Origin: DATFDN01 sp963818725
GTDB lineage: Bacteria; Pseudomonadota; Alphaproteobacteria; Acetobacterales; Acetobacteraceae
Assembly (NCBI GenBank): GCA_963818725.1
Contig: CAWFTU010000005.1
Location: 1-64,000 of the forward strand
Reading direction: 5' to 3'
DNA: 64,000 nt
Part shown: piece after piece, positions 25,407-33,931 of the stretch
Position numbering within the stretch: the stretch's first letter is position 1
Layout: every line of letters starts with the position of its first letter
Position numbers and translations under genes: made by a program
Notes under the pieces: model-generated
The model's database searches: none
What the model saw: only the letters and a program-made list of their open reading frames with translations
What the model was told of the DNA's origin: nothing

Positions 25407-26474
25407 ATGAGCATTAGCATGATTGGTCTGGATACCGCCAAGTCCGCCTTCCAAGTTCACGCTGTCGACGGGACGGGGCAGCCGGTGGTCAGACGCAAAC
25501 TGCAGCGAATTGAGCTGGTCCCATTCTTCAAAAAGCTGGAGGGCTGCACGGTTGTCATGGAAGCCTGCGGCGCGGCTCACCACTGGGCGGAGGCAGCAAG
25601 GTTCCGCCCGCGAAGCGGGTGGAAGACTGCCGGAGGGCCGCCTGCTGGCCGGTCTTGGACACGACGTGAAGCTTGTCGCGCCCGAAGCCATCAAGCCCTT
25701 TGTCAAGAAGGGCAAGAAAAACGACGCCGCCGACGCGGTTGCCATTTGCGCGGCTGCCTCTCGTCCCGAAACAAGGTTCATCCCCGCCAAAAGTTTGGCG
25801 CAGCAAGGTGTCCTGACGTTACATTCGGTTCGGTTGCTGCTGGTCAAGCAGCAAACCATGCTGGCCAATGCTCTTCGTGGTCTGGTCACCGAATTTGGCC
25901 TGACCGCGGCCAAAGGCATCGGCAGGCTTCCCGAGCTCATGGCGCTCGTCGACACAGATGAGACGATCCCAGACAGCGCCCGGCGAGCGGCGAAGGAATT
26001 ATACAACCAGTGCGACCAACTGAACGGCAGCATTGACGCGGTCGAAGCCCGGATTGTGGGTCATGCGCGAGGCGATGAACGCGCCCGGCGGCTGGCCACG
26101 ATTCCCGGCATCGGTCGATCACCGCGTCGCTGATCGTGGCCAGCGTCGTCGACTTCAGCGTGTTCAAGAGCGCCCGAGATTTTGCCGCCTGGCTTGGCTT
26201 GGTGCCGCGGCAGCATTCCACCGGCGGGAAAGCCCGCCTCGGCCGGATCACCAAGACGGGCAACCGGGAGATCCGCAGACTGCTGGTTCTCGGGGCCACA
26301 TCGATGGTTTACCGCTCGGCAGGTTGGAACAGCGCGGCTGGGGCGTGGACCCGGGGGCTCCTGCAACGCCGGCCGGTCCGGTTGGTCACCGTGGCGTTGG
26401 CCAACAAAATGGCGCGCATCGCGTGGGCGAAGCTGGCCAAGATCCTATGCGGGCGGGCGGCGGCCAGATCATAG
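25407..26474 (+). pseudogene. IS110 (DEDD) transposase with hairpin E and a frameshift
   Basis: N-terminal RuvC-like domain: MSISMIGLDTAKSAFQVHAV (first Asp), VVMEACGAAHHWG (Glu), then after the hairpin RLLAGLGHDVKLVAPEAIKP and KKGKKNDAADAVAIC (Asp pair). C-terminal transposase_20 domain: IPGIG / ASLIVASVVDF, WLGLVPRQHSTGGK. Two lesions: a 49-nt hairpin at 25590-25638, and a single missing C in GGCATCGGTCGATCACC near 26115. The second lesion means this copy would stay inactive even without the hairpin. Confidence 0.85.
25590..25638 (+). repeat. Hairpin element E (49 nt) in IS110 transposase
   Basis: GAGGCAGCAAGGTTCC, apical CCCGC-GAA-GCGGG, then TGGAAGACTGCCGGAGGG. Host GGGCG precedes it; removal gives HHWARLLA. 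The most diverged outer stem of the family (GGCAG / CTGCC), still base-paired. Confidence 0.78.
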
Positions 26475-26510
26475 GCTGAGGTCGTCACCCCTTCAGTCAG
26501 GAGACGCCCG

Positions 26511-26937
26511 ATGCCAGGCACCGTACGCTCTCGCTCCCCGGTCGCCACCCATGGCCAGGATGGCACTCTGTTTGTTGCCCTGGAACTGAGCCTCTCGCAT
26601 TGGCTTGTCGCGGTCAGTGCGCCGGACGCGAGCAAGGTGAGCAAACACCGGGTTCCTGCTTGCGATGGACCTGCCCTGCTTGCCTTGCTGGACCGCCTCA
26701 GGCGGCAGGCCGAGGCGCGCTGCGGCGGTGTTGTTGGGATTGTCAGCATTCAGGAGGCCGGTCGCGATGGTTTCTGGGTGCACCGCCTGCTGGAGGCGCA
26801 CGGGGTGCAAAGCCAGGTGGTTGATCCGGCCTCGATTGCGGTGAACCGGCGCAGCCGCCGGGCCAAGACCGATCGGATCGATGCGGAGGGGCTGCTGCGC
26901 GCGCTGATGGCCTGGAGCCGCGGCGAGCGCCAGGTTC
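26511..26937 (+). pseudogene. Second IS110/IS1111-type transposase, N-terminal part
   Basis: LFVALELSLSHWLVAVSAPD (first Asp), VVGIVSIQEAGRDGFWVHRL (Glu), VVDPASIAVNRRSRRAKTDR IDAEGLLRAL (Asp pair) mark a DEDD transposase of a different lineage from IS110-a. It is cut at about 26937 where the IS256 fragment begins. ATG 26511 follows a GGAGA ribosome site. Confidence 0.75.
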
Positions 26938-27699
26938 AGGCCACAGCGCAGCGAGCGCCTTCTCCAGTCCGGCGGCCCCATCGATGATCAGGAATTCGGG
27001 GTTCCGCAAACCACGCGCGATGAGATCGTCAAGTACATTGCGCCAAGCGGCTTCGCTCTCGCCCCCCATGTTGCGCACGGCCAGGAGGACCTTCTGCCCA
27101 TCGCGCCGAACGCCGAGCACAACCAGGAGCGAGATGTTGGTGGCCTTGCGGTCCAGCCGCACGCGCACCACGCTGCCATCGAGGACCAGCCGGACGATGT
27201 CCTCCGCCACCAAGTCGCGCCGCGTCCAGGCCTCCCAATCGGTCTTCACCTTGCGCCACACGCGGCTGACCACGTCCTTGCCGATGGCGCCCTTGAACAG
27301 CGCCCCGAGCGCCCGCTTCACCCGCCGCGTGTTGGTGCCAGCGAGGTGGGCCGACGCAATCAGCGCCTCGACCTGTCGGGTCATCCGCGCATAGCGGGGC
27401 AGCACTGCACTCTGCCATTCCCGGCTCGTCCCATCCGAAGCCAACAGCCGAGCCCGGGGCACCGCGACCTCGATCGGGCCGAACGAGCCCAGCAGCCGCC
27501 GCGAGCGGGTGCCATTCCGGTAACCCGCCGCGGCGCCTCGCTGGTAGCGACCGCGTCCCAGGGCAGCGGTCGCCTCCTGCTCGATCATCTCCTCCAGAAA
27601 AAGCCGGACCCGCTCCCGCAGCGCGGCCTCGATCGGGTCGAACCAGGCCTCCCCAGCAAACAGCGGCGCCGCTTCCGCCGACGTGCTATTCTTCTGCAT
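26938..27699 (-). pseudogene. IS256 (mutator-type) transposase, C-terminally truncated
   Basis: Same as the complete gene at 51891-53111 for about 254 residues (MQKNSTSAEAAPLFAGEAWF; ERVRLFLEEMIEQEATAALG; VLDGSVVRVRLDRKATNIS, first Asp; FLIIDGAAGLEKALAALWPE, second Asp). It then reads into the IS110-type fragment. Only a few substitutions separate the copies (for example T/I in RKATN), so duplication was recent. Confidence 0.85.
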
Positions 27700-27799
27700 G
27701 GCGTAATCTCCCCCGGCGCGCCAACGCCGGTTACGAGTCGTTGATCCACTCGGAGATTACGCCACCCCTATTTCCACCACATCCGCGACGGCACCGGCG
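26938..27799 (-). mobile_element. IS256 fragment, copy 1
   Basis: Matches 52369-53210 essentially base for base, including the leader with GGCGTAATCTCC / GGAGATTACGCC. The C-terminal third of the transposase gene and the left IS end are missing. On the right it adjoins the 3' end of the ISAs1 gene. Confidence 0.8.
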
Positions 27800-28924
27800 C
27801 GGTAGCGATCCTGGCTGAGCGTGTCCGTCTGGTTGGCCTTGAGGATGTTGAAGGCGAAGCTGCGCAGGCGAGCAAACACGCCTGGGTTGGTGCGGATGCG
27901 CGAGCGGTCTTCGCCCAAGGTGACGTCGCGGCTGTAATGCGAGGTGGTCTCGATCCTCCAGTGCGCGCGGATTGTCTCGGCGGCGCGGGTGGCGGTGACC
28001 GGGGTGTTTGAAACGTAGAAGGCCATCTCGGCGGAGTGGCGCAGCAGCCCGGTCTTGGCGTTGCGGGTGTGGACAGTGCGCTCGACACGGATGATGGCGG
28101 CCACGTGCGGATGCCAGTCGGTGTCGGCCAGCGTGTCGGCGGGATCGAAGACGGTGACGGTGCGACGTTCGTCGCGGTTGCGGCCCTTGTTATGGCTGTG
28201 GACAGACCCGAGTGGTGTTGTGGTGGCCGAAGCCGCCCGGATTTTCTGGTGCAGGGTCGGCTGGTTGTCCTTGACGCCGACGATCAGGGCGACGTTGGCT
28301 CCTGCTGCAACCTCGAAATGTTTTTTTGGCAATGCAGCGCGTCGAGTGTGACGATGGTGCCGCGAGCGATGCCGAGTTCGGCCAGCAGCATCTGTGCCGC
28401 CGGGATTTCGTTGGATTTCTCGGCGATGTCGATGTGGGCGGAGCTGGCAAAGGTTCCGACTGCGTAGCAGGTGGAAAGCCAGCGGAGGGGAGCACCAAGG
28501 CGGTGTCGGTGGCAAATGCGCTCAGCACCTGGGCAGAGGCACGATCGCGGAACTCATCAAAGCTGCCGCGCAGCGTCTTGCCATCCAGGGCAATGCTGCC
28601 CTGCCCAGGCGTGGCGCGCGCCGCCTGCAGCAGGGCGGCATGGTGGCGGAAGACCCCCTCCACCGTGGCCGGGTCGAGCCCTTGGAGAATGTAGCGGACG
28701 GCGGTGCGCGCGGGTGCGCGGCGCCAGTTCAGGCCGAAGGCCGCGTTCAGCCTGCGGCGATGGACGCCGATGAAGGTGACAATGCCACGATACGAGTTGC
28801 AGCCGGTCACGATGGCGAGGATGGCGAACAGCAGCACGTGGGGCAGCCCGTAGAGCTTCCCCTGCGCCCGGCGCGGATCAGGGACGTCCGCCAGCACGTC
28901 CAGCAACGGCGAAAACGCAGCCAC
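27757..28924 (-). pseudogene. ISAs1-type transposase with hairpin F and A-run frameshift
   Basis: DDE transposase of the ISAs1/H-repeat type: MAAFSPLLDVLADVPDPRRA, LLFAILAIVTGCNSYRGI, SIALDGKTLRGSFDEFRD (first Asp), then after the hairpin HIDIAEKSNEIPAAQMLLAE, IVTLDALHCQK (second Asp), GANVALIVGVKDNQPTLHQK, and RAHWRIETTSHYSRDVTLGE (Glu). Lesions: hairpin F at 28441-28490 and a 7-A run (28321-28327 on the complement), where an extra A or a -1 slip is needed to pass from LHCQK into KHFEV. The C-terminus runs into the IS256 leader. Confidence 0.8.
28441..28490 (+). repeat. Hairpin element F (50 nt) in ISAs1 transposase
   Basis: On the plus strand GAGCTGGCAAAGGTTCC, apical CTGC-GTA-GCAG, ends AGCCAGCGGAGGGG; preceded by host GGGCG (28436-28440). 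Antisense to the host gene. Confidence 0.82.
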
Positions 28925-29130
28925 GGCACCCTCCGACCCCGTTGCCGCCCCAAGGGTCAGACATTTGCCGGCTCGGGAATCCCCCTTGGATCAGCCGCCT
29001 CACTTCACCCCACATGTGTGGCAGGGCGGCCTCAGTGAAGGCAATGCGGCAGCGTTGAACAGCCCTGGCTACCCAGATGAGTCCTGCCTGCCTCCGTGGG
29101 AAGGAGGAGGGCTGAGAAGGGACGGTCGGA

Positions 29131-30219
29131 TTGGCAAGTTCACGGCATGCGCCGCTCCGAATATCGGAAGCGGATCGCGAGCGACTGGAGAGTTGGACAC
29201 GGCGGAGCAAGACGGCACAGTCCCTGGCGCGGCGGGCACGTCTGGTGCTGGCCTGCGCTGAGCCGGGAGCGACGATCAGTGGCGTCGCCGCGGCGCTCGG
29301 GGTGAGCCGCCCGACGGTGGCGCTGTGGCGCAAGCGCTTCGCTGAGCGCGGGCCGGATGGGCTGCTCGATGAGCCCCGCCCTGGTGCGCCGCGCAGCATC
29401 ACAGACGAGCAGATCGAGCGCGCGGTGGTGACCACGCTGGAAGGCGAGCCGCCCAACGCCACGCACTGGAGCACGCGCGCGCTGGCGCGGGCGGTTGGGC
29501 TGAGCCAGTCGGCGGTGGTGCGGATCTGGAGCGCCTTCGCCCTCGCCCCGCACCGGAGCGAGACGTTCAAGCTCTCGCGCGATCCGCTGTTCATCGACAA
29601 GGTCCGCGACATTGTGGGCCTCTATCTCAACCCGCCCGACCGGGCTCTGGTGCTGTGCGTGGACGAGAAGCCCTCGATCCCGGCGCGCGAACCAACCGCC
29701 CCAGTGCTGCCGATGCGTCCGGGCCAGGTCGAGCGCCGCTCGCACGACTACGTCCGCCACGGCACCACCGACCTGTTCGCAGCACTCGACATCCAGAGCG
29801 GCAAGGTGATCGGCGTCACGCGCCAGCGCCACCGTGCGCAGGAGTTCCGCGGCTTCCTCGACACGATCGAGCGGAACGTGCCTGCGGACCTGGACATCCA
29901 CCTCGTGCTGGACAACGCTTCCACCCACAAGACGCCGCTGATCCACGCCTGGCTGGCCAAGCGGCCGCGCTACCACCTGCACTTCACGCCGACCTCGGCG
30001 TCTTGGATCAACATGGTCGAGGGCTGGTTCGCACTCCTGACCCGTCGTCAGTTCCAGCGCGGCGCCTTCCGTTGCACCGCCGACCTCGATGCGGCGATCC
30101 ACCGCTACATCGAGACCAACAACGCCGACCCGCATCCGTTCGTCTGGACCAAGAGCGCCGACGCCATCCTCGACAACATCAGGCGCTTCTGCCAGAGAAC
30201 TTCCGCTGCTATGACCTGA
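29131..30219 (+). CDS. IS630-d transposase
   Basis: Intact IS630-family transposase, 362 residues: N-terminal helix-turn-helix (ISGVAAALGVSRPTVALWRK), a second winged helix (HWSTRALARAVGLSQSAVV), then DDE core with LVLCVDEKPSIPAREPT, DIHLVLDNASTHKTPL and ASWINMVEGWFALLTRRQ. Start TTG 29131 is the furthest in frame; no ATG suits. The right IS end is near CTAACCCAGACCACTAG (to 30245). A truncated tail of the same IS is at 53211-53287. Confidence 0.88.
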   Translation: MASSRHAPLRISEADRERLESWTRRSKTAQSLARRARLVLACAEPGATISGVAAALGVSRPTVALWRKRFAERGPDGLLDEPRPGAPRSITDEQIERAVVTTLEGEPPNATHWSTRALARAVGLSQSAVVRIWSAFALAPHRSETFKLSRDPLFIDKVRDIVGLYLNPPDRALVLCVDEKPSIPAREPTAPVLPMRPGQVERRSHDYVRHGTTDLFAALDIQSGKVIGVTRQRHRAQEFRGFLDTIERNVPADLDIHLVLDNASTHKTPLIHAWLAKRPRYHLHFTPTSASWINMVEGWFALLTRRQFQRGAFRCTADLDAAIHRYIETNNADPHPFVWTKSADAILDNIRRFCQRTSAAMT

Positions 30220-30254
30220 TAAGAAACTTCTAACCCAGACCACTAGCTAGGATT

Positions 30255-31437
30255 TAATCTGACAATCTGGTTTGTTTGGTGCGGGCAACCCGGGACCGGA
30301 GGACAGGAATGTCTCGCTCCGGTCGCCCAGAACCGAGGAGCCGACCATGACCAACGAACGCAAGGTAATCCGGGCCAAGGTAGGCCTGCTGGAGCTGGCC
30401 AAACAGCTCGGCAATGTGTCGCAGGCCTGCAAGATCATGGGATACTCGCGCGACAGCTTCTACCGCTTTCAGGAGCTCTACGAAAAGGGCGGCGAGATCG
30501 CGCTGGCGGAGATGACCCGGCGCAAGCCAATCCTGCGCAATCGGGTGGAGCCGGCCATCGAGCAGGCGGTCGTCGGGCTGGCCGTCGAGCAGCCGGCCTT
30601 TGGCCAAGTCCGGGTGGCCAATGAGCTGAAGAAGCGCGGCCTGACGATCTCCCCGGCCGGGGTGCGCTGTGTCTGGCAGCGCCACGACCTGGAGACCATG
30701 AAGAAGCGGCTCAAGGCACTCGAGGCCAAGAGCGCACAGGACGGCCTGGTGCTGACCGAAGCCCAGGTCGCCGCCTTGGAGCGGGCCCGGCAGGACAACG
30801 AGGCGCATGGCGAGTTCGAGAGCGAGTGTCCGGGCTACTGCCTGGCCCAGGACACCTTCTATGTCGGCACGCTCAAGGGGGTCGGGCGGATCTATCAGCA
30901 GACCTGCATCGACACCCACTCCAAGGTGGCGTTCGCCAAGCTCTACGACCGCAAGGCCCCGATCACCGCCGCCGACCTGCTGAACGACCGCGTGGTGCCG
31001 TTCTTCGACGAGCACGGGGTCAAGCTGTCCCGCGTGCTGACCGATCGCGGCACCGAGTATTGCGGCACCTCGCAGGCCCACGAATACGAGCTCTACCTGG
31101 CGATCGAGGACATCGACCACAGCCGGACCAAGGCAAAGAGTCCGCAAACCAGCGGGATCTGCGAGCGCTTCCACAAAACGGTGCTGCACGAGTTCTATCA
31201 GGTCGCCTTCCGCAAGCGCATCTACAGCAGCATCGAGCAGCTACAGGCCGATCTCGATGTCTGGGTCAGCAGCTATAATGAGCAACGCCCTCATCAGGGC
31301 CGCTGGTGCTACGGCAAGACCCCGATGCAGACCTTCCTTGACACCCTCCCGCTCGCCAGGGGAAAAATGCTCAACGCCGCCTGACGTCGGTCAGACATGA
31401 TCCATCCGGCACCATACAAGCCAGCTGTCCGATCAAA
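30255..31437 (+). mobile_element. IS481 family element
   Basis: Imperfect inverted repeats TAATCTGACAATCTGGTTTG (from about 30255) and CAAGCCAGCTGTCCGATCA (to about 31435). One intact transposase gene. Confidence 0.75.
30347..31384 (+). CDS. IS481 transposase
   Basis: 345 residues from ATG 30347 (GGAG 8-11 bases upstream). N-terminal helix-turn-helix (LLELAKQLGNVSQACKIMGY SRDSFYRF), integrase core YCLAQDTFYVGTLKGVGRIY (first Asp), SRVLTDRGTEYCGTS (second Asp), SPQTSGICERFHKTVLHEFY (Glu) and C-terminal YNEQRPHQGRWCYGKTPMQT. No lesion; likely active. Confidence 0.9.
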   Translation: MTNERKVIRAKVGLLELAKQLGNVSQACKIMGYSRDSFYRFQELYEKGGEIALAEMTRRKPILRNRVEPAIEQAVVGLAVEQPAFGQVRVANELKKRGLTISPAGVRCVWQRHDLETMKKRLKALEAKSAQDGLVLTEAQVAALERARQDNEAHGEFESECPGYCLAQDTFYVGTLKGVGRIYQQTCIDTHSKVAFAKLYDRKAPITAADLLNDRVVPFFDEHGVKLSRVLTDRGTEYCGTSQAHEYELYLAIEDIDHSRTKAKSPQTSGICERFHKTVLHEFYQVAFRKRIYSSIEQLQADLDVWVSSYNEQRPHQGRWCYGKTPMQTFLDTLPLARGKMLNAA

Positions 31438-31908
31438 TGTCAGCTGGTACCAACTGATCCGTCAGGCAGCGCCTCGCAGCGTGATGGGAAAGACTGTGGT
31501 CACAGCAGTTCAGGCGACACCGCACACGGTTACGCGCCTCGAGCACGCCAAAGCAGATTGGTGCCTGACACGCCTGCGCACACCCATGATGGCCAGCGGC
31601 AAATGTCGCGTCACAGGCCGGACATAAGGGCGCGACTGACCGGATCTTTGCCAACAGCGAGCGGCGCTTTCGAAACGGATGTGGCAATCGTCTGCGGCAT
31701 GACAGCGCACCGGCCCGATCAAGACTGGCGTCGTGCTCGCCCCGGTCAAGCACGCTACGCGCCGCCTCCGGCGGTGGCCTTCGGCCATGCTTGACCGCGG
31801 CTGCGCGCGGCGCGTTCGCAGTCTCAGGCCGACGACGAAAAAGGCTCACTTCGGCCAAACAGAAACGATGCTGACAAAAGATCTTGCTATCCTCGGCCCT
31901 CCACATAA
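31438..31908. other. IS-derived spacer with a long inverted repeat
   Basis: No supported gene. CGGTCAAGCA (31743-31752) and TGCTTGACCG (31788-31797) form a stem enclosing two smaller GC-rich hairpins (CCGCCTCCGGCGG, GGCCTTCGGCC). It may be a terminator or an IS end. The rest shows nothing I can identify. Confidence 0.4.
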
Positions 31909-31972
31909 GACCGTGTGAAATCTTTGTCGCAATGGATTTCGGCTTGGCGCAAGAGGGGCTAGAATCGGGGCC

Positions 31973-33157
31973 ATGACCCACGTTGCCGGCTCCGACCGCT
32001 CCCAGACGCTGCTGCTCCCGGAATCGCTGGATGACTACGTCGGCCCCGAGAACCCGGTGCGGTTCATCGAAGCCTTTGTCGACGGACTGGATCTGACCGC
32101 GGCTGGGTTTGCTCGTGTGACACCCAAAGGGACGGGGCGGCCTGGCTACGCGCCGACCGACCTCCTGAAGCTCTACGTTTACGGCGACCTCAACCGCGTG
32201 CGCTCCAGTCGCCGGCTCGAAGCCGGGACCCACCGCAACGTCGAGGTGATCTGGCTGCTGCGGCACCTCAAGCCCGACTTCAAGACGATCGCTGACTTCC
32301 GGCGTGACAACCGCAAGGCCTTCCGCCCCGTGTTCCGCCAGTTCGTGCTGCTTTGCCGCCAGCTGGATCTGTTTGGCCGCGCGCGGCTCGCCGTGGACGG
32401 CACGCGGGTCAAGGCGGTCAACAACAAGGACCGCAACTTCACCCGGGCGTCCCTGGCGAAGTTCATCGAACTGGCGGATGCCAGGCTCGACGACTATCTG
32501 CGAAGGCTCGACCAAAGGGACGCCGCCGAGGGCACAACCGGTGGCTCACGGGTTGAGAACCTGGCCGAGAAGATCGCCGCCGTCCGCGAGAGGCGCGCGC
32601 GGTGCCAGGCCATGCTGGCGCAGCTGGGCCGCACCGGCGAGGACCAGATCTCCCTCACCGACCCCGACAGCCGCGCGATGGCGGCGCACACGCGTGTTGC
32701 GGTGGGCTACAACGTGCAGGTCGCGGTCGATGCCAAGCACAAGCTGATCGTGGAGCAGCAGGTCGGCAACCAGGTCCTCGACATGGGTCTGCTGACCGAG
32801 ACTGCTGAAGCGGCCAAGGAGGCCCTCGGTGTCGAGACAATCGAGGCGGTGGCCGAAAGGGCTACTTCAAGATCGAGGACATCGAGGCCTGCGAGAAAGC
32901 CGGCATCGTGCCCTATGTGCCGCGCCCGCAGCGAGGCCCCTCGGTCAAGGCTGGGCTGTTCCGAAAGGATGAGTTTCAATACGATCCGGCCAGTGACAGC
33001 CACATTTGCCCAGCGGGTCAGCGTCCTCATGCCTATTCATCGTCTCTTCTGCGCGGCCTGAAGAAGATCAACTATGTCAACAAGCTGGCGTGCGACGATT
33101 GCGCGATCCGCGCGCGCTGCACACGCGGCCCGTTTCGCACGGTGTCTCGCCTGGAGA
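31973..33157 (+). pseudogene. IS1182 transposase copy 2, N-terminal part
   Basis: About 80-90 percent like copy 1 by eye (MTHVAGSDRSQTLLLPESLD onward), without hairpins C and D. One base is missing in GTGGCCGAAAGGGC (about 32852), shifting the frame before GYFKIEDIEACEKAG. The gene is then cut at CTGGAGA (33157) by IS66; the remainder resumes at 38327. Confidence 0.85.
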
Positions 33158-33205
33158 GTATCCATCCGGGCAGGAGCACGGCGGTATGGCAGTGCGGTAT
33201 GGCAG

Positions 33206-33426
33206 TCAGGCGGCCTGTGCGATGTTGCTGGGTTGCTTGCGCCAGTTCCAGGGCAGCAGCTCGTGCAGCCTGGAGGCGGGGTGATCGGCGATCCGGGCCA
33301 GGACATCGGCGAGCCAGGCGCGCGGGTCCACCCCGTTCAGCTTGGCGGTGACGATGAGCGAATACATGGCTGCGGCTCGCTCGCCGCCGCGATCACTCCC
33401 TGCGAACAGCCATGACTTTCGTCCGA
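33206..33426 (-). pseudogene. IS66 tnpC, C-terminal segment
   Basis: GRKSWLFAGSDRGGERAAAM, YSLIVTAKLNGVDPRAWLAD, VLARIADHPASRLHELLPWN, the standard IS66 transposase C-terminus. It continues RGIAM of the part ending at about 36005. The break point is between IAM and GRKSW. Confidence 0.88.
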
Positions 33427-33921
33427 GCGCAATCACTGGGTCATTCTGCCCATATCGGAGAAGAGGTAGGAGTTCACTACCACTGGCATGCGCTTTATGG
33501 GCGCCGCGTCCGCCGGTATTACGGCGAGAAGCGTGCTGGCACTGACGTGGTCGTCGTTGAAGGTAAGCCCGGCGTGGCAATTGCCGTCGCGGCGTGGATG
33601 CTGGATCGGGCCACCTGCGCGGGACTGGAGCTCGGCGAGCCTCAGGTATCGGTCCTGGCGCTGGTGGAACTGGATCGGCTGCTGAAAGCTCAGGGACTCA
33701 GGCGAGTGGTCTCGAATGACGCAGGCGTCGTCGAGGAGGCTCGCAATGAGAAACACGTTACAGCCGCTTACAGTCGTCAAGCCACCACTCCAGCTCATCA
33801 TGACGCTGGGGTCGCACGAGTTGACGGGCGTAAGCGAGACCGAGCGCCGCGCCATGGTCGAGCGCCTTGCGCATTTGATCCTGCAGGCAGCCGGAGGGGA
33901 GATCAAGGAGATCAGCAATGA
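33412..33921 (+). CDS. DUF5372-like small protein of recombinase element
   Basis: The part from about 33436 resembles the small proteins that precede multi-domain recombinases in this type of element: HIGEEVGVHYHWHALYGRRV, RRYYGEKRAGTDVVVVE, VAAWMLDRATCAGLELG. Role unknown. The only in-frame ATG (33412) lies in the IS66 remnant left of the junction, so the native start is unclear. The frame overlaps the next gene by nearly 200 nt; the real product may be shorter in function. Confidence 0.5.
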   Translation: MTFVRAQSLGHSAHIGEEVGVHYHWHALYGRRVRRYYGEKRAGTDVVVVEGKPGVAIAVAAWMLDRATCAGLELGEPQVSVLALVELDRLLKAQGLRRVVSNDAGVVEEARNEKHVTAAYSRQATTPAHHDAGVARVDGRKRDRAPRHGRAPCAFDPAGSRRGDQGDQQ

Positions 33922-33931
33922 CGAATGCTGA
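33746..33931 (+). CDS. Second small protein of recombinase element
   Basis: 61 residues (MRNTLQPLTVVKPPLQLIM ... VSETERRAMVERLAHLILQA AGGEIKEIS). Such short helical proteins regularly sit directly before the recombinase in related elements. It overlaps the recombinase start (33918) by 14 nt, indicating coupled translation. An in-frame ATG at 33716 is possible but lacks a ribosome site. Function unknown. Confidence 0.6.
   Translation: MRNTLQPLTVVKPPLQLIMTLGSHELTGVSETERRAMVERLAHLILQAAGGEIKEISNDEC

Larger units (their letters stand above)
25325..26500 (+). mobile_element. IS110-a element
   Basis: Left end near GGGGTGGACGGCCCCC (25331), the same terminal motif as IS110-c (39372-39385, inverted). 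One DEDD transposase gene, broken by hairpin E and a one-base loss. The right boundary is approximate. Confidence 0.6.
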
